In this document: positions 7,448 through 14,234 of the stretch, piece after piece
Numbering within the stretch: position 1 is the first letter of the stretch
Layout of the letters: each line of letters starts with the position of its first letter
Assembly (NCBI GenBank): GCA_023400235.1
Contig: JAEXFI010000018.1
Coordinates: 1 to 14,234, forward strand
From: Bacillota bacterium
GTDB lineage: Bacteria; Bacillota; Clostridia; Acetivibrionales; DSM-1351
Direction: 5' to 3'
DNA: 14,234 nt
Notes under the pieces: model-generated
Databases searched by the model: none
What the model was told of the DNA's origin: nothing
Seen by the model: the letters and a program-made list of their open reading frames with translations, nothing else
Made by a program: the position numbers and the translations under genes

Positions 7448-8305
7448 ATGGCTAACAGGCGCTATGACATATTGGTTCAGGATATAGGGTTGCTGTCATT
7501 TTTAATAACCATGGTCGCAGGCTTGATAATTTTATATGCAGGACGTTCTGCACTGCTGGTAGAAAACTCGGTGATGCTGTTTATTACCATTGTTGCAATT
7601 ATTATAGTAACCTTTTCGCTGGATTTTTCGGCATTTATAATGGTTGCTGCGCAAATAATATGTTTTACGGCATACAAGCTTTTCGCCCTGTACCAGTACG
7701 GAACAGTCATAAGCAGCTATTCCTTCGCGTGGCTGGTTCTGCCCATTGCTGCCGTAGGCTCAATGAGACTCTTCATAGCCGGACGAAACAGACTTGAACT
7801 GGAGAACAGCATACTGCGGCAGCAGGTGGAAGAACTGGTTATGATAGACCCGCTGACAGGTCTGTATAATCTCAGAAGCTTTTATTATGATATTGACAGG
7901 CAAATAAGATATACCAGGAGAAACAAGCTCCCTCTGACGCTTATGATAATCAGGCTGCGCTATGCGGAAGAATTGAAAAAAATACTTTCCAAAAGAAATT
8001 TTGACAAGCTGAAACAGCGTTTTGCAGAGATTATAGGTGATGCAATCAGACTGGAGGACAACCAATACAGTATTGATAATGAAGGGGGGCTGGCAATTAT
8101 TCTGACCTGTGATGAGGCAGGGGGGCAGTTGGTAAAAAATAGAATCAAGTTCATGGTTGGAGAAAAGGATGCATTTGATGGAATAACGGATTCCTCCATA
8201 AAGGTAGAGGTTCAGATTGCCTATGTGCAATACAGGGATGAGATGGAGAATGATGCTGCTTACTATAAGCAAAGTGTTGAAAGGGAATTGCAATATGATG
8301 TTTAG
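7448..8305 (+). CDS. ydaK: YdaK-like membrane c-di-GMP receptor with degenerate GGDEF domain
   Basis: A 285-residue protein from ATG 7448, five bases after GGGAGG. A longer in-frame opening back to 7247 runs through the repeats and is not credible as coding. Residues 13-110 form about four transmembrane helices. A short linker helix (115-130) leads into a GGDEF fold opening with IDPLTGLYNLRSF (133-145). The signature that should read GGDEF is replaced by sequence around DNEGGLAII (210-218), so cyclase activity is not expected. The inhibitory-site motif RxxD is kept just upstream as RLED (201-204), which in this family binds c-di-GMP. It overlaps ydaL by 11 bp. As in B. subtilis YdaK and Listeria PssE, it probably relays c-di-GMP level to the GT2 synthase at the membrane. 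Confidence 0.85.
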   Translation: MANRRYDILVQDIGLLSFLITMVAGLIILYAGRSALLVENSVMLFITIVAIIIVTFSLDFSAFIMVAAQIICFTAYKLFALYQYGTVISSYSFAWLVLPIAAVGSMRLFIAGRNRLELENSILRQQVEELVMIDPLTGLYNLRSFYYDIDRQIRYTRRNKLPLTLMIIRLRYAEELKKILSKRNFDKLKQRFAEIIGDAIRLEDNQYSIDNEGGLAIILTCDEAGGQLVKNRIKFMVGEKDAFDGITDSSIKVEVQIAYVQYRDEMENDAAYYKQSVERELQYDV

Positions 8306-9881
8306 AAAAACAATTCTTTTTGCTTTAATTCTATATTTCATCATTGTGCCGGATATAGTGTCTGCTGCAGAAGGAAATGTTGTAAAGGCCAAGGATGTAC
8401 TTTTCATATATGATGCCGAACTGACGGGAGATGACTATGACAATATTGCAGCTATGGCGGATATCCTGACCTACATGGGCTATGGAACCACCTACAGCAC
8501 TGTGGAGGAGAGCATTGGCCGTCTGGGGGATTTTGACAGTGTCTTGTTTTATCACGAAAGTGACAGCATAAGCAGCACCTTTTTAAATGAGCTTAAAGGC
8601 TTGAATAATAAGATCATGCTGGTAGGGGGTGGAGCTGTGCCGGATATTCTCGTGCCTTTGGGCATGAATTATCGGGCAGACCGGCTGGAAGACTCCGATG
8701 TGCGGTTTTCCTATTCCTTTGGCGGAAAAAAGCAGAGCCTGGGGCTTTTAAAGGCTCGGAGTGCCTGGTTTCTCCAAGGTAAATTTCCATATGAAGCGGG
8801 ATATATGGAGGCAGAAGGAAAGTCCGCCTCTTTGTGCTTGAGCCGGGGTAGATTCAGTTATTTAGGCCTGTTCAGCTACAAAAGCGATATATTAAAGGCA
8901 GTTTTTTCTGATCAGGTTTCCAGGTGGAAGTGGCCTTATGAAAATATGCCCAACAGCTACCCCCAGTATGTTATTTTTGACAATGTATATCCCTTTTTCA
9001 AGGGTGAAAAAATGCTTGATGCAATAGACCTTATGACTGACAAGGGTATTCCTTATTCCATTGCGGTGTCCCCGGTATACCAAAATACGGAATACCCTGC
9101 CATGAAGCACTTTTGTGAGATACTCAGGTATGCACAGTCCAAAGGAGCGGTAATTGTACTCAAAGCACCTATCATAAATACCGACACACCGGTGCTTGAG
9201 GATATTAACGGTAAGCTTACCACTGCTGTTACGGCTTATAACAACTTCGGCGTTTATCCTCTCGCAATAGAAGCTCCTGATAATTGGATTCATGAGAAGC
9301 TGGGCCTGGACGTATTGAGAAGGTTCAGCACTGTGATATTATTCCATCAGGAGTCCAAAAATACCTGGACAGACACCGACGGCTACAATACCGTTTACTC
9401 TGACGGACATAAGCTTATTGCACCTGCTCTCTTTGACGGAAACATAGGGGATAATCTGGTTAAAGCTTATCCCACTGCAGTTTTTTTGGATATGAATGCT
9501 GACTTGGAAGACCTGAAAAAGCAAGCCGAGCTTATACTGCAGTCGCAGGTTTCGCTGAAAAGCCTGAGGCTCACATCACATACGGTTTATACCAATGACA
9601 GGGTAACAGCCTTTAAGGATAACCGCCTTTCAGTGAACGGAGAGGTTCAGTCCCTGGATTTCATCCCCTTCAGCTATGAAGAGAATTATAATTTTAACAG
9701 GGGTGTAATAGGAAAGCTTGCTGAAAGCATTGAAAGAGAAAATCGCAGGCTGTTGATAATAGTTACAGGTATTTCAATACTCTTCATTTTTTTTATAGGA
9801 GTTGCACGCTATCAGAACAGGAGAAGGTTCTTATTCAGAAGCAGCCCTGAGAAGGATTCCAAAAGGAGGGACCGGGCTTGA
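8295..9881 (+). CDS. ydaL: YdaL-like DUF2334 protein, probably a degenerate polysaccharide deacetylase
   Basis: A 528-residue protein from ATG 8295, with AAGGGA eight bases upstream. A hydrophobic signal peptide (about 1-24, ending VSAAEG) and one C-terminal helix (about 486-504) followed by a basic tail place nearly all of it outside the cell. Residues 34-115 form an alpha/beta domain (DVLFIYDAEL, then LVGGGAVPD). The DUF2334/NodB-like part begins near 223 (YPQYVIFDNVYPFF). NodB-type enzymes need two adjacent Asp and a later HxxxH metal site. Here the pair is Asp229-Asn230, and the expected His-Gly position reads LKAPI (289-293). Catalytic deacetylation is therefore doubtful, and a structural or glycan-binding role is more likely. 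Gene order and overlaps on both sides support the YdaL assignment. Confidence 0.8.
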   Translation: MMFRKTILFALILYFIIVPDIVSAAEGNVVKAKDVLFIYDAELTGDDYDNIAAMADILTYMGYGTTYSTVEESIGRLGDFDSVLFYHESDSISSTFLNELKGLNNKIMLVGGGAVPDILVPLGMNYRADRLEDSDVRFSYSFGGKKQSLGLLKARSAWFLQGKFPYEAGYMEAEGKSASLCLSRGRFSYLGLFSYKSDILKAVFSDQVSRWKWPYENMPNSYPQYVIFDNVYPFFKGEKMLDAIDLMTDKGIPYSIAVSPVYQNTEYPAMKHFCEILRYAQSKGAVIVLKAPIINTDTPVLEDINGKLTTAVTAYNNFGVYPLAIEAPDNWIHEKLGLDVLRRFSTVILFHQESKNTWTDTDGYNTVYSDGHKLIAPALFDGNIGDNLVKAYPTAVFLDMNADLEDLKKQAELILQSQVSLKSLRLTSHTVYTNDRVTAFKDNRLSVNGEVQSLDFIPFSYEENYNFNRGVIGKLAESIERENRRLLIIVTGISILFIFFIGVARYQNRRRFLFRSSPEKDSKRRDRA

Positions 9882-11182
9882 CACTAATAGACATGCTGTC
9901 ATTATACGCTTTAATAGCTATTTGGGGACTTATGCTGATTAATGTAGGTCTGTCGGTTGGCGGCTTTATATATTATATAAGAGTCAACAGGACAGACGGG
10001 CACTGTGAGCTCAAGGATTACCCCATGGTTTCTATCATGGTTCCCGCCCATAATGAGAGCATTGTTATTAGAAAAACAGTACAGGCCCTTTTAAATCTGG
10101 ATTACCCAAAAGATAAGTATGAGATTATAGTTATCAATGACAATTCCTCTGATGATTCGGCTGAGGTTTTAAAAAGAATACAGTTCAGAAACCCTGACAG
10201 AAAAATGATTGTTATAAATACCGATAATATTTCAGGGGGGAAAGGCAAATCCAACGCGTTAAACATAGGCTTTTCCGCCAGCAGCGGCAGTGTTGTAGCC
10301 ATATACGACGCTGATAATACTCCTGAGCCCAATGCCCTGACACTGCTGGTAGAGAATTTGATGTCGGATGACAGGCTGGGAGCTGTTATTGGCAAGTTCA
10401 GAACCAGAAACAGAAATGCCTCTTTGATGACCCGTTTTGTAAATATAGAAACCCTGGCATATCAATGTATGAATCAGGCGGGCAGGTGGTTTTTCTTTAA
10501 GCTGTGTACCATCCCGGGAACTAATTTTGTTATGCGCAGAAGCATTATCGAGAAGATAGGAGGTTGGGATACCAAGGCCCTGTCCGAGGACACTGAGATA
10601 AGCTTCAGAATATACAGGATGGGCTATAAAATCAAGCTTATGCCCTTGGCGGTCACCTGGGAACAGGAACCGCAGCTGCTGCGCATATGGCTCAAGCAGA
10701 GGACCAGATGGGCAAAGGGGAACATTTATGTTCTGAAGGAAAACTTCAAGTATGTATTTGACCGGTCTGCAGGTCCCATGCGGCTGGATGTTCTGTATTA
10801 TGGACTTGTGTACATTTTGATGCTGTCCTCCCTTGTGTGCTCCGATCTGATATTTTTTCTGTCGGTAATGGGCTTTGCACATGTTACCCTGGGTGGGTTT
10901 TCAAGCATACTCTGGATAATGGCCATTCTTGTTTTTGTATTGAATGTACTTATAACCCTTGCTGTGGAGAAAAACGAATTTAATCTGGAATCGGCATTTC
11001 TGATTCTGGTAATGCTTTTTACCTACTCAAAGCTTTGGGTGGTGGTTGTTGTCAATGCAGTTATACAAAGTGCAAATGACGCAATTTTCAAACGGGAAGT
11101 CAAGTGGTATAAAACAGAGAGATCTATAGAAACTAATAAAGGACCGGGGGAGATAGCTAATGATCACAAAAAGAACGAATAG
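9878..11182 (+). CDS. ydaM: YdaM-like family 2 processive glycosyltransferase
   Basis: A 434-residue cellulose/hyaluronan-synthase-type GT2 enzyme. The TTG start overlaps the ydaL stop (TTGA) and has AAAAGGAGGG at 9861-9870, which settles this start. One N-terminal helix (10-33) precedes the cytosolic GT-A domain. That domain contains VINDNSSDD (Asp88), the DAD motif (144-146), SED (236-238, catalytic base) and QRTRW (274-278), the full D,D,D,Q(R)xRW set of a processive synthase. Three or four helices (about 303-325, 342-363, 372-396) would form the translocation channel. There is no PilZ domain at the C terminus, so c-di-GMP control must come from a partner, presumably YdaK. The polymer is unknown; related enzymes make beta-linked glucan or N-acetylglucosamine chains. 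Confidence 0.88.
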   Translation: MTLIDMLSLYALIAIWGLMLINVGLSVGGFIYYIRVNRTDGHCELKDYPMVSIMVPAHNESIVIRKTVQALLNLDYPKDKYEIIVINDNSSDDSAEVLKRIQFRNPDRKMIVINTDNISGGKGKSNALNIGFSASSGSVVAIYDADNTPEPNALTLLVENLMSDDRLGAVIGKFRTRNRNASLMTRFVNIETLAYQCMNQAGRWFFFKLCTIPGTNFVMRRSIIEKIGGWDTKALSEDTEISFRIYRMGYKIKLMPLAVTWEQEPQLLRIWLKQRTRWAKGNIYVLKENFKYVFDRSAGPMRLDVLYYGLVYILMLSSLVCSDLIFFLSVMGFAHVTLGGFSSILWIMAILVFVLNVLITLAVEKNEFNLESAFLILVMLFTYSKLWVVVVVNAVIQSANDAIFKREVKWYKTERSIETNKGPGEIANDHKKNE

Positions 11183-13415
11183 GTTCCTTAAAAATTCCCT
11201 TTTTATTTTGACGGCAGTGGGTGTCCTGCTAATGAGTACTCAAATAATTTACACGGCTCCGGCTGCTGCTGTGCAAACAGGCACTCAAAAGACAGAGGGC
11301 ATACCGGAATTAATAACCTCTGAGGATGCCTTGCTGTCCAGTGTAAATAATATGCTTGAAAATGCGGAGCAGCCATCGGAAATAAAGCCAAAGCTTCCGA
11401 AGGCAGCTACCACTGGAAAATTCAACTGGGATTCTCCCCAACTGCTGAAGGGAATATATTCCTCGGCGGATTTGTACTTTACCCTGCCCAAATACTGGGA
11501 CACAAAGTATGTTATGGTGCAGATCGAGTACAGGGTCAGCCAATTGATAGATAAGAGACCCTGTATACTTACATTTTCAATAAACAAGCAGCCCTTTTAT
11601 TCCTGCAGCATTACCTACAAAAACAATGACAACAACTTAATATATGCTTTAATACCGTCAGAGCTGTTGAAGAATGACAGGCAAAACCGGTCAAATACGC
11701 TGACTGTCTCAGGTTATGCCAGATTATTCAATGAACAGGGCTGTGTGGATGAAGACAGCAATACAAACTGGATAACCTTTTCAGAGTCCTCGGGAGTGGA
11801 GGTTGGCTATAATCTGATTCCCTCCAACAACCGTCTTGATTTTTACCCCTATCCCTTTATGTCCTCAGAAGACCGGACGGGGTCCAATACGGTCATAGCT
11901 GTTGCAGATGCCGCTCAGAACCAGGAGGTGGCTACTGCAATGAAGATTATGGCTGGCTTGAGCAAAAGTACGGGAGAAAGCAATAACCTTACAGTAAGCT
12001 CTTGGGAGGAAGCGAGAAAAGGTAAAAGCCACAGGAGAATAGTTGTGGGACTGGTCAAGGATATGCCTGCGGAACTGTCCGGGTATATTCAGCCCTATGT
12101 GAGCAAGCTGCCCGGTCAGGTTATGATACTAAGTGCCAGTGATGATAAAGGACCTCTGCTGATTATCGCAGCTGAGGATGAGGATTGCCTTCAGGAGGCG
12201 GGATATTTCCTGGGGGATGGTGAAAGGGTGGGTCAGGTGGAGGGCAATATCACCTTCATTAAAAAGGGTACGGCTGAAATCAGGGTTAATGCCCGGAAGC
12301 AAAGCGAGATTAAAGCCGACAGGTATACTCTTCAGGAAATGACCGGAGGAGGCTTCGAATTTATAGGTCCCTTCCGTCAGGAAAAGGTACTGTTTCTGCC
12401 TTTGGCTGCGGACTATACGCTATCCTCCGCAGGAAAGGTTACTGTATACTTCAGGTACAGCAAAAACCTGGATTTCAGAAGGTCGATGCTGACTGTATAC
12501 TGGGGGGATATCCCTGTGGGGAGTAAGAAGCTGTCCCTTGAAAATGCAGATAATGACGAACTGACCTTTTTTATGCCCGCAGATGTGGTGGGTACTCATG
12601 CTGCAAGCATGAAATTCGCCTTTGATCTTGAACTGCCGGAGCTTTATTGCACTACAAGACATGAAAAGATGCCCTGGGGTTATATTACAAGAGATACGGT
12701 CATGTATCTGCCGGAGAATAACACCACCAAACTCAGCTTTGGCAGCAGGCCTGCACCCTTCCAGAAGTCGGGACGGTTAAATGAAGTAATGCTGGTGCTG
12801 CCGGATAAGCCTTATTCCAATCAGCTTACACTTTTGGGGAGGACCCTCGCCCTGTATTCAGGTACCGACCCATACGGAAGTCTGAAGGTTATAAAAGCCG
12901 GTGAATTTAATGAGCAGGAGGCAAACTTCAACATAATCACCTCGGGGACTCCCAGGGAGAATAAATTCATTGCCGCTTTGAACGGCAGTCTTTACTTTAA
13001 ATATGACAGCAGCGGGGTAAAATTTCAAACCAATGAAAAGCTGATACTTACAACTGATTATGCGCAGTCCATTGGCACCCTGCAATTGTTGAAATCACCC
13101 TACTCAGAGGGGAGAGCCCTGCTTGTGCTTACCGGTCCTGACGAAAGTTCCATGAAGAGGGTGGCCAGGTTGGTGAGCAACGAAAAGCTGAGCTGGAATC
13201 TAAAGGACAATTTTGTTTTAATAGATACAAAAGGCGATACCAAAGCCTACCTGTTCCAAAATAATGAAGTGCAGGAGAAGAAGCCTACCTTGATTGAAAG
13301 TGTGGTTGAAAACCGAAATTCTCTGCTGTTCGCGCTGGCTGGAACCTCGGTTATGCTGGTGCTTTTCCTGGCAATGCTGCTGATTTTGCTCAGGATGAGG
13401 AGGAAAAAAAGCTGA
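11160..13415 (+). CDS. ydaN: YdaN-like BcsB-family exopolysaccharide co-catalytic subunit
   Basis: A 751-residue protein from ATG 11160, overlapping ydaM by 23 bp, with GGGGGAG at 11146-11152. It has a signal-anchor segment (12-31) and a C-terminal helix (about 722-744) ending RMRRKKS, with a large extracytoplasmic beta-rich region between. BcsB-like features are LYFTLPKYWD (105-114) followed by the strand-turn SINKQP (140-145), and CVDEDSNTNWITF (195-207) with the Cys, Asp and Trp placed as in BcsB. In cellulose systems BcsB's terminal helix contacts the synthase and its outer domains guide the chain. The same role is inferred here with YdaM. It is the last gene of the locus. Confidence 0.85.
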   Translation: MITKRTNRFLKNSLFILTAVGVLLMSTQIIYTAPAAAVQTGTQKTEGIPELITSEDALLSSVNNMLENAEQPSEIKPKLPKAATTGKFNWDSPQLLKGIYSSADLYFTLPKYWDTKYVMVQIEYRVSQLIDKRPCILTFSINKQPFYSCSITYKNNDNNLIYALIPSELLKNDRQNRSNTLTVSGYARLFNEQGCVDEDSNTNWITFSESSGVEVGYNLIPSNNRLDFYPYPFMSSEDRTGSNTVIAVADAAQNQEVATAMKIMAGLSKSTGESNNLTVSSWEEARKGKSHRRIVVGLVKDMPAELSGYIQPYVSKLPGQVMILSASDDKGPLLIIAAEDEDCLQEAGYFLGDGERVGQVEGNITFIKKGTAEIRVNARKQSEIKADRYTLQEMTGGGFEFIGPFRQEKVLFLPLAADYTLSSAGKVTVYFRYSKNLDFRRSMLTVYWGDIPVGSKKLSLENADNDELTFFMPADVVGTHAASMKFAFDLELPELYCTTRHEKMPWGYITRDTVMYLPENNTTKLSFGSRPAPFQKSGRLNEVMLVLPDKPYSNQLTLLGRTLALYSGTDPYGSLKVIKAGEFNEQEANFNIITSGTPRENKFIAALNGSLYFKYDSSGVKFQTNEKLILTTDYAQSIGTLQLLKSPYSEGRALLVLTGPDESSMKRVARLVSNEKLSWNLKDNFVLIDTKGDTKAYLFQNNEVQEKKPTLIESVVENRNSLLFALAGTSVMLVLFLAMLLILLRMRRKKS

Positions 13416-13547
13416 TGGCGGCGGTGAGTGTCTTTTTGTAATAAGCTCCGGTTGCGCTCCAGGCTCGGGATAAATTTTTAACCTCCTCTATGGCTTTTTT
13501 GCTTTCTTTTTGATAAAATTAACTGGTAATCAAAGGAGGGGATACAT
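13416..13547 (+). other. Spacer between ydaN and the coiled-coil gene
   Basis: The spacer carries several T-runs (TTTTT at 13432-13436 and 13475-13479, TTTTTT at 13495-13500) but no convincing GC-rich hairpin, so no terminator for the exopolysaccharide operon is certain. CCTCCT (13482-13487) is complementary to the AGGAGG ribosome site of the next gene (13534-13539). A TAAAAT at 13514 could be a -10 box, but no matching -35 is seen. Confidence 0.4.
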
Positions 13548-13847
13548 TTGACTAACGAAGAATTTCAAATTCTTGTTCTTCAAGAACTGAAAGGTATAAA
13601 AAGTGATATAGGCGACTTGAAGACAGGTCAGAAAAGACTGGAGGACAGGCAGAGCGTCCTTGAAGAGGGTCAGAAAAGAATAGAGAATAAACTTGATGCG
13701 GTTTACGATCAAACTGCAATATTGACGGAATTCAGGACAGAAGCAAATATGAAGCTGGATAGCTTAATTGAAGACAATAAATCTATTCATGAAATGCTTG
13801 GTGAGCATGAAATATCCATACGGACATTGAGAAGGAAACCCGTTTAA
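13548..13847 (+). CDS. Small coiled-coil protein of unknown function
   Basis: A 99-residue soluble protein from a TTG start with a strong AAAGGAGGGG site at 13532-13541. It is almost wholly helical, highly charged and rich in Leu, Ile, Lys, Glu and Gln. A 14-residue (two-heptad) internal repeat is visible: TGQKRLEDRQSVLE then EGQKRIENKLDAVY, mirrored in DNA by GGTCAGAAAAGA at 13626 and again 42 bp later at 13668. There are no Cys residues, membrane segments or known catalytic motifs. Short proteins of this look are common in clostridial genomes without an assigned role. It is followed by its own terminator, so it is probably a separate transcription unit unrelated to the polysaccharide genes. 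Confidence 0.7.
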   Translation: MTNEEFQILVLQELKGIKSDIGDLKTGQKRLEDRQSVLEEGQKRIENKLDAVYDQTAILTEFRTEANMKLDSLIEDNKSIHEMLGEHEISIRTLRRKPV

Positions 13848-13869
13848 AAATAAATACCTTAAAATTAGT

Positions 13870-13893
13870 CAGGACTTAAAAGGTCCTGTTTTT
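13870..13893 (+). terminator. Rho-independent terminator after the coiled-coil gene
   Basis: CAGGAC (13870-13875) pairs with GTCCTG (13883-13888) around a 7-base loop, followed directly by TTTTT. It lies 22 bp after the stop codon. Confidence 0.8.
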
Positions 13894-13901
13894 GTACATA
13901 A

Positions 13902-13957
13902 AAGTGTAAGTGTTAAACCGTTAATAATGGTTAAACATTTGCACTTATTTTTATGCC
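13902..13957. repeat. Imperfect long dyad
   Basis: AAGTG (13902-13906) pairs with CACTT (13942-13946), and TGTTAAACC (13911-13919) pairs with GGTTAAACA (13929-13937) except for one A-A mismatch. TTATTTTTAT follows. It may be a second or bidirectional terminator or the end of a lost mobile element; the sequence does not decide. Confidence 0.45.
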
Positions 13958-14109
13958 CGGAAAGCAGCTGCCTTTCAAACTTTTAAAGCTATATAAAAAT
14001 TAATATTAAGAATTTATTGAAATAATAGAAGAATATAATAAAATTAGCAAAAATATTTAATTAACCTGTTGTGCTAATTGAGAATGTGATAACAAAAAGA
14101 GAATGCTAT
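13958..14109. other. AT-rich intergenic stretch, no gene seen
   Basis: Very AT-rich, with many stops in all frames and no ribosome site followed by a plausible frame. No repeats or RNA gene were recognised here. Confidence 0.5.
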
Positions 14110-14211
14110 TCACTCCCGGACAAGCTTTAAATAAATGCTTGTATATAACGCTTTTGCGAAATTGTAATACCTTTCGTCATGCCTTTTTAGCCGTCGCAGC
14201 AACTCGGCCAT
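14110..14211 (-). other. Doubtful short minus-strand reading frame or gene remnant
   Basis: On the minus strand, ATG at 14211 opens 33 codons ending at TGA (14112-14110). The product (starting MAELLRRLKRHDERYY, ending YLKLVRE) is helical and charged. GAGG lies five bases before the ATG. The frame is closed by TAA at 14232-14230, so it does not simply continue past the window edge. It looks more protein-like than the surrounding AT-rich DNA. It may be a small gene, or the frameshifted C-terminal end of something lying to the right. No family is recognised. Confidence 0.25.
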
Positions 14212-14234
14212 CCAGGCCTCGGGTGCTGCTTAAA

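Noticed and set aside
8217..8294. Longer YdaL starting at 8217.
   Set aside because: It would overlap ydaK by about 90 bp and bury the signal peptide. ATG 8295 has a ribosome site and begins a normal signal sequence.
13415..13441. Eight-codon frame (MAAVSVFL) overlapping the ydaN stop.
   Set aside because: Too short, with the nearest ribosome-like site too far away and no sign of conservation.

Overview
The window reads as low-to-moderate GC Bacillota, most likely Clostridia. Strong AGGAGG-type ribosome sites, two TTG starts, tight same-strand packing and T-run terminators all point that way. The species cannot be named from sequence alone. All eight large genes are on the + strand and form one exopolysaccharide locus. 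From the fused ydaJ-like gene onward, their order matches the Bacillus subtilis ydaJKLMN operon and the related Listeria Pss system, in which a cyclic-di-GMP receptor with a degenerate GGDEF domain controls a cellulose-synthase-like polymerase.

Layout. Positions 1-246 hold two terminator-like hairpins from upstream and a leader. Two tandem, clearly paralogous GT-C (GT39/PMT-like) membrane glycosyltransferases follow (247-2049 and 2224-4023). The spacer between them carries a short relic of the next gene. That next gene (4043-5683) is a membrane-anchored thioredoxin domain (CPHC) fused to a GH8/YdaJ-like glycosidase. A third GT-C-like membrane protein comes next (5687-7222). About 225 bp of two tandem, structured ~106-bp repeats then precede ydaK (7448-8305), which is followed by ydaL (8295-9881, DUF2334), ydaM (9878-11182, GT2 synthase) and ydaN (11160-13415, BcsB-like). 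The last four genes overlap one another, which suggests translational coupling.

How the genes may work together (inference from family knowledge): YdaM would polymerise and translocate a glycan, with YdaN guiding it outside the membrane. YdaK would sense c-di-GMP through an RxxD I-site and license YdaM, which has no PilZ domain. YdaL and the Trx-GH8 protein would modify or trim the product outside the cell. The three GT-C proteins could add side sugars from lipid-linked donors; these have no counterpart in the core B. subtilis operon.

Downstream lie a 99-residue coiled-coil protein (13548-13847, TTG start) with its own terminator, an imperfect dyad, and an AT-rich tail with a doubtful short minus-strand reading frame. 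The most notable points are the Trx-GH8 fusion, the relic that records a past rearrangement, the structured repeats with a compensatory base-pair change in front of ydaK, and the loss of catalytic motifs in both YdaK and YdaL.
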